Below, in pieces: positions 6,688 to 14,619 of a stretch of 19,184 nucleotides of DNA. Positions within the stretch are counted from its first letter, which is position 1, and every line of letters begins with the position of its first letter. Origin of the DNA: Synergistaceae bacterium (lineage in GTDB: Bacteria > Synergistota > Synergistia > Synergistales > Aminobacteriaceae); NCBI GenBank assembly GCA_009776565.1, contig WRNQ01000015.1:3-19186 (forward strand). Direction: 5' to 3'. The notes beneath the pieces were generated by a model. That model searched no databases. It was not told the origin of the DNA and worked only from the letters and a program-made list of their open reading frames with translations. Made by a program: the position numbers and the translations under genes.

Positions 6688-7770
6688 ATGCCAAAACAAT
6701 CGTCTTCAGGAGCGAATTTCTATGCCCGTTTTAACAATTCGCAATCTACGACGGACTGGACAGTGATAAACGGCAAGAACTATGCTCCGGGGCTGCTTAA
6801 GGAGATATATCGTAAGATGCTGGTGGTTAGAATGTTCGAAGAGGCGGCAGAACGATATGTTTATGAGGGAAAAACGTTTGGATCTATTCATGTTTCCATT
6901 GGTCAGGAAGCTACATCGGTTGGCGCCGGCGCCGCGCTGAAAAAAGAGGACTATATAACGGGCACACACCGTTCACATGGTCATCCAATAGCAAAAGGAG
7001 CGAAGTTGGGACCGCTGATGGCGGAGACTCTCGGCAAAGAAACAGGAATAGCACGGGGCCACGGAGGCACAATGCATTTGGCGGACTTCAGCGTAGGATG
7101 CCTTGGAGAAACAAGCATTGTCGGGTCAGGTATTCCTGTTGCAACCGGTGCAGGACTGGCAATCAAAAACCGAAAAACAGATCAGGTTTGTTTATGCTAC
7201 TTTGGGGATGGCGCCGCTTGTGAAGGTTCGTTTCATGAAGCCGTCAACTATGGAGCAATTTGGAAGCTCCCGGTGATTTATTTCTGCGAAAATAACGGTG
7301 TTGCTATCACGACAGTAACCGATTACTCAATCGCGGGAGGAAGCATAGCGGCGCGCGCGGCTGGTTATGGTATTCCCGGTGTGACAGTGGATGGGCAAGA
7401 TGTCTTAGCGGTTTATGAGGTTGTAAAGGAAGCAGTAACAAGGGCGCGTTCCGGAGAAGGACCGACTCTGATAGAAGCAAAAACCATCCGCTTTAGAGAG
7501 CATGCCATTGGCTTGGTATCCGGTTTCGAATATCGCGACAAGGAAGCTCATGAAAAGGCTATGATTGAGCGTGATCCAATCCTGCTGTTCGAAAAAGTAC
7601 TAAAGGATAGCAAAGTTTTGGATGAAAATGGACTGGAAGAGGTGAAATCGGCGGCGAGAAAAGAAGTAGACGCGGCGTGCAAATTTGCTGAGGAATCTCC
7701 CGAACCTGATTTTAAAAATGCGTTCGACGCGTTGTACCGTAATCCCATTTTCATTGATACGAAGTTTTAG
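6688..7770 (+). CDS. acoA: E1 alpha subunit of acetoin dehydrogenase-type complex
   Basis: This 360-residue ThDP-dependent E1 alpha has the cofactor motif GDG (173-175) to ENN (201-203), with the helix EGSFHEAVNYGAIWKLPV between. GTHRSHGHPIAKG (92-104) and RGHGGTMHLAD (123-133) are typical of the acetoin and pyruvate dehydrogenase E1 alpha family. Acetoin dehydrogenase cleaves acetoin to acetaldehyde and an acetyl group passed to lipoate. The later loop that usually reads RxxGH is RFREHAIGLV (268-277), so its substrate side differs slightly. The start is set by AAGGAGGT at 6673-6680. The stop lies 16 bases before E1 beta. The substrate could be another hydroxyketone or 2-oxoacid; acoA is a family-level assignment. 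Confidence 0.85.
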   Translation: MPKQSSSGANFYARFNNSQSTTDWTVINGKNYAPGLLKEIYRKMLVVRMFEEAAERYVYEGKTFGSIHVSIGQEATSVGAGAALKKEDYITGTHRSHGHPIAKGAKLGPLMAETLGKETGIARGHGGTMHLADFSVGCLGETSIVGSGIPVATGAGLAIKNRKTDQVCLCYFGDGAACEGSFHEAVNYGAIWKLPVIYFCENNGVAITTVTDYSIAGGSIAARAAGYGIPGVTVDGQDVLAVYEVVKEAVTRARSGEGPTLIEAKTIRFREHAIGLVSGFEYRDKEAHEKAMIERDPILLFEKVLKDSKVLDENGLEEVKSAARKEVDAACKFAEESPEPDFKNAFDALYRNPIFIDTKF

Positions 7771-7786
7771 AAAGGGGACGCCTTAT

Positions 7787-8818
7787 ATGATAAATCATGA
7801 TTTGATAACTTTAAAACCAAAATCGTTTGTTTTAGATGAAGAAAATGATGGTCGTAAGCTTTCCTATCTGCAAGCGATACACGAGTCTATTAAAAGTGAA
7901 TTGCGCCGCGATGAGGAAGTCATCCTTATTGGTGAAGAGGCTCGGTCTAACGTATTCGGTACATTTACCGGTTTTTATGACGAGTTTGGAGGCGATCGCA
8001 TCCGCGTGTGCCCGGTTGCCGAGACAGGTATAATTGGGATAGCGGCGGGCGCCGCGTTATGCGGGATGAAGCCCATATGTACTATGGACATGCTCAGCTT
8101 TCTATATGTTTGCATGGATCAGGTTGTAAGTATTGTTTCTAAGACCCCGTATTTTTTTGCCGGAAAAGCGAAGTTAAACATGATAATAAAATGTGTTGAA
8201 ATGTACGGTTCAGGAGGAAGTGGTACGCATGTTGACAGAAACCATCCCATGTTTATGCATTGCCCGGGGCTCAAGATAGTGGCGCCCACAACGCCATATG
8301 ATGTGAAAGGCTTAATGAGACAGTCAATGTTGGAGGAAGATCCTATACTCTATATAGAAGATTCAGGCGTGTGGGGATACAAACAGACCGTTCCCGAGGG
8401 AGAGTACACAATTCCGTTTGGCAAAGCGGCAATTCGTCGTGAAGGAAGTGATGTGACGATTGTTGCTATTGGCGCTTGCGTTATGCATGCAATTCAGGCG
8501 GCACAGGAGCTTTCCGATAAAGGAATTTCCTGTGAGGTGATTGACCCCCGTTCTCTTGTGCCCCTTGATCGTGAGACGATTCTTAAATCAGTGGCAAAAA
8601 CAGGGCGTCTGGTTATAGCTGATCCAGCTAATAAAACATGTAGCGCTGCGAGTGAAATCTCCGCAATTGTATGTGAGGAAGCTTTTGAATCCCTTAAGGG
8701 GCCGATTGCCCGCGTGTGTACTTACGACTGTGTTATTCCACAGGCGAGGACTCTGGAAATCCCGATGTATCCAAATCCGGAGAAAATTATCAAAGCAGTC
8801 GGATATGTTCTTAAATAA
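7787..8818 (+). CDS. acoB: E1 beta subunit of acetoin dehydrogenase-type complex
   Basis: This 343-residue E1 beta pairs with the upstream alpha subunit. LSYLQAIHESIKSEL and IGEEA with Glu51, the ThDP-activating acid position, open the pyrimidine-binding domain. PVAETGIIGIAAGAALCGMKP (77-96 region) is the family signature. The C-terminal transketolase domain has VTIVAIGACVMHAIQAA and EVIDPRSLVPLD. The start ATG 7787 follows AAAGGGG at 7771-7777; a longer in-frame reading back to 7685 would overlap E1 alpha coding DNA and is rejected. A 20-residue N-terminal extension precedes the conserved core. It is co-transcribed with E1 alpha and the lipoyl gene. Confidence 0.87.
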   Translation: MINHDLITLKPKSFVLDEENDGRKLSYLQAIHESIKSELRRDEEVILIGEEARSNVFGTFTGFYDEFGGDRIRVCPVAETGIIGIAAGAALCGMKPICTMDMLSFLYVCMDQVVSIVSKTPYFFAGKAKLNMIIKCVEMYGSGGSGTHVDRNHPMFMHCPGLKIVAPTTPYDVKGLMRQSMLEEDPILYIEDSGVWGYKQTVPEGEYTIPFGKAAIRREGSDVTIVAIGACVMHAIQAAQELSDKGISCEVIDPRSLVPLDRETILKSVAKTGRLVIADPANKTCSAASEISAIVCEEAFESLKGPIARVCTYDCVIPQARTLEIPMYPNPEKIIKAVGYVLK

Positions 8819-8855
8819 AATGGGTTCATTATAACGTTGAAAGGAGGGGCTTATA

Positions 8856-9089
8856 ATGACTTTCGAGGTAAAAATGCCGCAATACAATATGGGTATGGCT
8901 GTAGGAACAATCACTTCCTGGTTCAAGACTGAAGGCGACTCAGTCATTGAAGGGGAGCCCATTGCAGAAATCGAATCTGAAAAGGCAACGAACGAGTTGA
9001 TTGCCCCGTATTCGGGCGTTTTAAGGAAGATACTTGTTGAAGAGGGAGAGAGTGTTGACGTTGGAGCATTGCTGGCAATTATAGAATAA
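8856..9089 (+). CDS. Stand-alone lipoyl-domain protein
   Basis: This 77-residue protein is a single complete lipoyl/biotinyl domain. The hairpin EIESEKATNELIAPYSG presents the lipoyl-accepting Lys43 in the usual ExDKA/ESEKA turn, preceded by WFKTEGDSVIEGEPIAEI. In normal E2 proteins this domain is the N-terminus of the same chain as the catalytic core; here it ends in a stop straight after the domain. GGAGGGG lies 7 bases before the ATG. It should carry the acyl group from the upstream E1 to the E2 core encoded next. It could equally be a cleaved remnant of a once-fused E2, since repeats fill the gap that follows. Confidence 0.9.
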   Translation: MTFEVKMPQYNMGMAVGTITSWFKTEGDSVIEGEPIAEIESEKATNELIAPYSGVLRKILVEEGESVDVGALLAIIE

Positions 9090-9195
9090 CTGAGTGTAAT
9101 TAATGAAGTTGGAGCGTTCCCTGCATTTATTAACCTATATTAAATAACTGGGTGATATTAGTAATGTTGGAGTGTTGCCGATAATTACAGAATGA

Positions 9196-9199
<4 letters not shown>
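9060..9199. repeat. Degenerate tandem copies of the lipoyl gene's 3' end
   Basis: GTTGGAGC or its variant starts three copies at 9060, 9108 and 9166. The first is the last codons of the lipoyl gene (VGALLAIIE stop). The second reads VGAFPAFINLY stop and the third VGVLPIITE stop, each ending in its own stop codon. The spacing is 48 then 58 bases. AATAACTG with a following GTGATATTA-like tail also recurs. The gap between the lipoyl gene and the E2 core is thus built from duplicated coding DNA. Confidence 0.7.
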
Positions 9200-10161
<962 letters not shown>

Positions 10162-10201
10162 AATATTCTAAATTTATTAAATACCATTGAGGAGGGTTAT
10201 T

Positions 10202-10969
10202 ATGTATTACGGTATAAAAGGCAAAACAGTTATTGTTACGGGCGCGGCGCAGGGAATCGGCTATGCTATAGCGAATCTTTTTGCTGAAAATGGTGCAAAA
10301 GTGATTGTTGCAGATATTCAGAAGGAAAAAGGGGGGGAGACAGTAAAAAGAATTGTTGCATCCGGCGGAGATGCTGCTTTTTTCTGCTGTGACATCACTA
10401 AAGAAGAAGATATGGAATCAATGGTATCGTTTGCTTTAGAAAAATATGGTAAATTAGACTACGCTGTGAACTGCGCCGGAGTTAATCCGCCGTATCATCC
10501 CGCAGCGGACTTTACCTTAGAAGAGATAAAGCACGCCATTGATCTTGATTACTACAGCGTCTTTCTTGGAATGAAATACGAGATACCTGCAATGTTAAAA
10601 AACGGCGCCGGCGCCGCTTCTGTTGTGAACATCTCATCCGGAGCAGGTGTTAGAGGACAATATATGATAAGTGCTTACGCTGGAGCCAAACATGCTGTTT
10701 GCGGCTTGACAAAATGCGCGGCGCTTGATTATGCTAAAGACAACATCCGTGTAAATGCGGTCTGTCCGGGAATGGTAAGAGGGCCGCTGACTGATGAGAA
10801 TAAGAGACAAAATCCCGAGCAATTTAAAGTATTTGAAGCCTTAAACCCAATGAACAGGTTAATAGAGCCTGAGGAAATCGCTCACGTTGCAGTGTGGCTT
10901 TGCTCCGACGGTGCAAGTAGTGTTAATGGCACGGAGATGATTGTGGACGGTGGAATGTACGCAAAGTGA
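10202..10969 (+). CDS. Short-chain dehydrogenase/reductase
   Basis: This is a 255-residue classical SDR. TGAAQGIG (13-20) is the NAD(P)-binding loop. VADIQ (36-40) ends the second strand in Asp, favouring NAD(H). NCAG (90-93), catalytic Ser145/146, Tyr159 and Lys163 (YAGAK) follow, then the C-terminal VNGTEMIVDGG. Such enzymes interconvert alcohols and ketones; a diacetyl or acetoin reductase role would fit the neighbouring E1 genes but is inference. The start ATG 10202 follows GAGGAGGG at about 10189-10196; an upstream TTG at 10187 overlaps that site. It lies 40 bases after the E2 gene, probably in the same transcript. Confidence 0.88.
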   Translation: MYYGIKGKTVIVTGAAQGIGYAIANLFAENGAKVIVADIQKEKGGETVKRIVASGGDAAFFCCDITKEEDMESMVSFALEKYGKLDYAVNCAGVNPPYHPAADFTLEEIKHAIDLDYYSVFLGMKYEIPAMLKNGAGAASVVNISSGAGVRGQYMISAYAGAKHAVCGLTKCAALDYAKDNIRVNAVCPGMVRGPLTDENKRQNPEQFKVFEALNPMNRLIEPEEIAHVAVWLCSDGASSVNGTEMIVDGGMYAK

Positions 10970-11051
10970 CGAACGTCGGCATTTTCGTTTGAATTAGCTT
11001 CGGTGTTATATCTGGTGTTAGCGTTGATTCAGAGGAAGGGAGATTCGTCAC

Positions 11052-12083
11052 ATGAAGCAGGAAATGGATTGTACAAATTTATTTAATTTGCTGAACAAGA
11101 CGTCAATACTTTCATCTGAATCAGATTTTTATCAACAGCTCATGCATATTCTGGTTGAGATGTTCGATGCGGACTGCGGCGGCATTAGTATATACTTGAA
11201 TAGCAAACACAACGTAGGAGATTTCTTTATAAATAAAAAGAATAGTGATCTTAATTATTACAATAAAACCTTTTATGAGACAGATCCGATGAGCCCAAAA
11301 CATTACAATTTAAATAACCAAAAAATGCAAACGGCGATCAGACGTCTTGACAGCATAGAAGGTGATGAAGAATTTCGGCGTTATTTGACACAGCATGACT
11401 GCAATTGTACGTTGTTTCTGTTTACCCGATTCCGACCGGATACTCTAGCTGTAATATCGTTGAATAGAACCTCAAAACAGCCTGATTACACAGAAGAGGA
11501 CGCGCAGCAATTAAACAAAATCGCCGTCATGATCTCAAATGCACTGAGTATTAATGCTGAATTCAATATAAACAACGCAAAATTTTCACTTTTCATGAAT
11601 TCTCCAATACAGGAAGGCGTAATTTTTGTGGACCATAATTTCAGAGTTCTGTCATATAACCAGCAGGCGGAGAATATTTGTAGCCAATTAAGGTATCACG
11701 CTTCTGTTAAAGATTTTGTCAAATCGATATCAAATGAGTTTCTATTAATAGGAGGAAACCAAAAGCTCTTTATATCTCCGGAGAATGAAAAGTTCACACT
11801 TGAATTGATTTGCTATCCAAGACAGAACAAACCGATATATATGCTGATATTATCTCCGGATAAATCAGAAATCCTGAGTCATTTAGCAAATCTTGAGACT
11901 TTGACGCGCAAGGAGAAAAAGGTTGTGCAACTTATGAGCCGTGGTATGACAAATAAAGAAATAGCAGAAACTCTAATCGTCAGTGAAAATACTGTTAAAG
12001 TCCACTTAAAAAATATCTACACAAAAATGGGCGTGAATAATCGTACAAGTCTCGTCGCAAAAATGATGATGACGGAAAATTAA
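11052..12083 (+). CDS. LuxR-type regulator with GAF/PAS-like sensor
   Basis: This 343-residue protein ends in a LuxR/FixJ helix-turn-helix (about 283-343): TLTRKEKKVVQLMSRGMTNK, EIAETLIVSENTVKVHLKNI and YTKMGVNNRTSLVAK. The N-terminal 170 residues resemble a GAF domain (DADCGGISIYL; TLFLFTRFRPDTLAVISLNR). A middle segment (EGVIFVDHNFRVLSYNQQAE) resembles a PAS core. No phospho-acceptor receiver domain is present, so the signal is probably a small molecule sensed directly. GAGGAAGGGA at 11033-11042 precedes the ATG. It sits 82 bases after the SDR gene at the end of the cluster and is the likely local regulator. Several Cys in the GAF region (DCGG, HDCNC) could bind metal or sense redox state. 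Confidence 0.82.
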   Translation: MKQEMDCTNLFNLLNKTSILSSESDFYQQLMHILVEMFDADCGGISIYLNSKHNVGDFFINKKNSDLNYYNKTFYETDPMSPKHYNLNNQKMQTAIRRLDSIEGDEEFRRYLTQHDCNCTLFLFTRFRPDTLAVISLNRTSKQPDYTEEDAQQLNKIAVMISNALSINAEFNINNAKFSLFMNSPIQEGVIFVDHNFRVLSYNQQAENICSQLRYHASVKDFVKSISNEFLLIGGNQKLFISPENEKFTLELICYPRQNKPIYMLILSPDKSEILSHLANLETLTRKEKKVVQLMSRGMTNKEIAETLIVSENTVKVHLKNIYTKMGVNNRTSLVAKMMMTEN

Positions 12084-12105
12084 GGAGGAAAGCGCACTTT
12101 TCTCG

Positions 12106-12139
12106 GGGGTCATTGAAATATTTAAATTTCAATAGCCCC
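12106..12139. terminator. AT-rich hairpin with GGGG/CCCC base
   Basis: GGGG at the left pairs with CCCC at 12136-12139. ATTGAAAT pairs with ATTTCAAT around a short ATTTAA-type loop, with a small mismatch between the two parts. It lies 22 bases after the LuxR stop codon, so it may contribute to ending the plus-strand transcript. No T tract follows directly. Confidence 0.45.
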
Positions 12140-12146
12140 ATAATAG

Positions 12147-12188
12147 TTTCACGACTGGGCCATGCTGATGACGGCGCCAGTCGTGAAA
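12147..12188. terminator. Bidirectional terminator between convergent genes
   Basis: TTTCACGACTGG (12147-12158) pairs perfectly with CCAGTCGTGAAA (12177-12188), a 12-bp stem around an 18-base loop, followed by ATTGTTTTGGTT on the plus strand. It lies between the end of the LuxR gene and the end of the molybdenum operon, which face each other, and its A/T-flanked stem could serve both strands. Confidence 0.65.
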
Positions 12189-12234
12189 ATTGTTTTGGTT
12201 GATTATTTTTCTGTCTATAAGCTCCAGTTTAGTT

Positions 12235-14604
12235 CTATGCCAGGCACTGTTTCAGCGAATCCTTGATATGCGACTTTATAACCGGCAGTTTATATTTGTT
12301 TTCACCTAAACACAAGGCGCCGGCGCATGAAAGATCGCCCGCTTCCGCCGCCAGGCTGTCGTCGACCGCTTTGCCTTTTACAAACGCCTCCACATCTTTC
12401 ATCCTGTATGGGACAGGCGCCACGCCTCCCAAGACAATTCTGGCGTCAGCGATCTTCCCATTTTCCACTTTATACGCTGTTGCCAGGCTAACGATCGCAA
12501 AATCGACCGCATCCCTCAGACGGAACTTAGTATATGACGTCTTATACCCCGCGCAGGCTTTAAATTCGATCTCCTTGACAATCTCGCCGGGGCTCAGGAC
12601 TTTTTCAATGAGCGGTGTTTTTGTGAAAAAGTCAGCCGCGCTGATATCCCGCATATTGGTTTTTATGACTGCATCCAACGCGAGGAGGACCGGTGAGATA
12701 TCCGAAGGATTGACCGCCAAGCAGCAGCAATTATAGCATCTGGAAGCCTCCTGTTTTGTCTGCTCCCATGTCAGTCCGGAATAGTCCTCATCCTCGAGAG
12801 TGCGCTGCTCAAATGGTCTTCCGGGCAGTTTGACGCTTTCCTTGCTCAGAACGCTATCGGGATCAAAAGTCATAAAGCAAGGGTAGACGACGTCCTCAGA
12901 TTCAAATTGTATGACGACTCCCAAATCCCTGTTGATCGCGGCTGCAGCGCCGTGCCCGGCGGCTATGGCCTCAATAACCGTCGCCGGACCCGATGTTACG
13001 TCGCCGCCCGCGTATACGCCTTTCTTGCTTGTCATAAACGTCTTGTCGACCGCTATGAGTCCGCTCTCGGTTAGCTGCAACTGATACTTCTCGTCGAGGA
13101 ACGAAAGATCGACTCTCTGACCGACCGCCATCAAAATGGAGCTTGCCTTGACCTGCGTACAACTGCTCTGATCATACACAGGGGCGTAACGCCCCGCTTC
13201 GTCAAACACGGATGTGCATTTTACAAGTTCCATGCCGTTGATTTTTTCGCCGTCTTTCAACACCTTTTTAACGCCATAGGAATTGATGATCTTCACATCG
13301 GCTTCCCGGCACCTCTCGACCTCTTCTCTGCCGGCGGGCATTTCCTGCTCGCTCTCGACGCAGACTAACGTGACGTTAGCGGCGCCCAGCCTTTTCGCCG
13401 TCACCGCGACGTCCATAGCGACGTTGCCGCCGCCGACGACAAGCACGTCCGTCCCGAGTTTGCCCTCCATCCAGTTTTTCACTTCTATAAGGAAGTCAAG
13501 GCCGAATATCGTCAGTTCTTCGCCTTCAAGACCGATGACCGTCCTTTTCCAAGCGCCGATATCGTAAAATATCTTATCGTACTTTTTCTCCAGGTCCGCA
13601 GGCATTATGTCTTTGCCTATTTCAGTCTTGAGAATGAACTCCACTCCCATCTTCTGCAGAGCCGCCACCGTTCTCTGCACATATGACTTGGGCAGGCGGT
13701 ACGCCGGTATCGCGTACTGGAGCATACCTCCCGCTTCCTCCATTTTGTCATAAATTGTAACGGAGTGCCCCTCCTTACGCAGGTAGTATGCCGCCGAAAG
13801 CCCTGCCGGGCCCGCCCCGACAATGCCTACCTTCGTTCCGGTCAGCTTTTTTGGCGCGATATAGAACCGGTCGCTGTTTTCCAAAACGTAGTCTCCGACA
13901 TAGCGCTCGATATTGCCCGTCCCGACGCGCTCGTCATACTTCTCGTGGTTGCAGTTCTCCTGGCATAGATGCGCGCAAACCCTGGCGGTCAAAGCCGGGA
14001 ACGGATTAACTCTCATGATGATCCGCGCGGCGCCGTCAATGTCGTCTTCCCTCAGTTTCTCCAGATACCCCGGAATATCCGTGCCCGCCGGACATCCGCC
14101 CACACATGGTGAGAGATGGACTTTTACTCCGCCAAATACCGAATGGTAATCGCTTTTCCCGTGAAGCGCGTAGCATTCCTCGCCGCCTTTGCGCAGACAA
14201 GTCATCCTCCCGCCGATCTCATGGGGATACCTGTAATACCAACATCTCGTATCCTGGCAAATGTTCCCGCCCACTGTCGCTGAATTGCGTATGATCGGGG
14301 TGGCGACAGATCCCGCGGCTTCCGCCAGTATCGGGACCTTTTTCCTGACCGCTTCGGATTCCGCAAGATCCGATAGTTTCGTGAGCGCGCCGATCTTGAA
14401 ATTGCCTGATTCTTCGGTAATATACTCCGCATTCGGGATAGTTTTTAAATTCACTATGCACTCGGGACTCTCGGCAAGTAATTTCTGCTTGATTACATCC
14501 AGTAGATCAGTGCCGCCTGAAATAACTTTCGCTTTCGGGTTTTCTTTAATTAATTTTCCGGCGCTTTCAAAGCTTTCCGCATCAATATGATCAAAATATT
14601 TCAT
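12235..14604 (-). CDS. Molybdenum hydroxylase FAD subunit with inserted GltD-like module
   Basis: This 789-residue protein starts as a xanthine dehydrogenase/CO dehydrogenase-family FAD subunit: SGGTDLL (29-35), IRNSATVGGNIC (105-116 region) and a Cys loop C117, C121, C136, C144 (CQDTRCWYY; CLRKGGEECYA) like the extra [4Fe-4S] loop of 4-hydroxybenzoyl-CoA reductase. At about 160 it changes to a GltD/NfnB-type flavoprotein. That part has Cys167/171 and Cys210/214/218 for Fe-S clusters, GAGPAGLSAA (263-272) for FAD, GGGNVAMD (391-398) for NAD(P)H and YAGGDV (531-536). At about 623 (RCYNCCCLAVNPSDISPVLL) the FAD subunit resumes and runs to its normal C-terminus. The frame is continuous. A usual FAD subunit is about 290 residues. 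AAGGGGGTGA precedes the ATG. The protein should link the Mo centre to NAD(P)H. Confidence 0.88.
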   Translation of the reverse strand: MKYFDHIDAESFESAGKLIKENPKAKVISGGTDLLDVIKQKLLAESPECIVNLKTIPNAEYITEESGNFKIGALTKLSDLAESEAVRKKVPILAEAAGSVATPIIRNSATVGGNICQDTRCWYYRYPHEIGGRMTCLRKGGEECYALHGKSDYHSVFGGVKVHLSPCVGGCPAGTDIPGYLEKLREDDIDGAARIIMRVNPFPALTARVCAHLCQENCNHEKYDERVGTGNIERYVGDYVLENSDRFYIAPKKLTGTKVGIVGAGPAGLSAAYYLRKEGHSVTIYDKMEEAGGMLQYAIPAYRLPKSYVQRTVAALQKMGVEFILKTEIGKDIMPADLEKKYDKIFYDIGAWKRTVIGLEGEELTIFGLDFLIEVKNWMEGKLGTDVLVVGGGNVAMDVAVTAKRLGAANVTLVCVESEQEMPAGREEVERCREADVKIINSYGVKKVLKDGEKINGMELVKCTSVFDEAGRYAPVYDQSSCTQVKASSILMAVGQRVDLSFLDEKYQLQLTESGLIAVDKTFMTSKKGVYAGGDVTSGPATVIEAIAAGHGAAAAINRDLGVVIQFESEDVVYPCFMTFDPDSVLSKESVKLPGRPFEQRTLEDEDYSGLTWEQTKQEASRCYNCCCLAVNPSDISPVLLALDAVIKTNMRDISAADFFTKTPLIEKVLSPGEIVKEIEFKACAGYKTSYTKFRLRDAVDFAIVSLATAYKVENGKIADARIVLGGVAPVPYRMKDVEAFVKGKAVDDSLAAEAGDLSCAGALCLGENKYKLPVIKSHIKDSLKQCLA

Positions 14605-14619
14605 TATTCATTCACCCCC

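Noticed and set aside
12083..12100. AAGGAGG sequence after the LuxR stop as the ribosome site of a further gene
   Set aside because: No start codon with an open frame follows within a usable distance, and hairpins follow instead.
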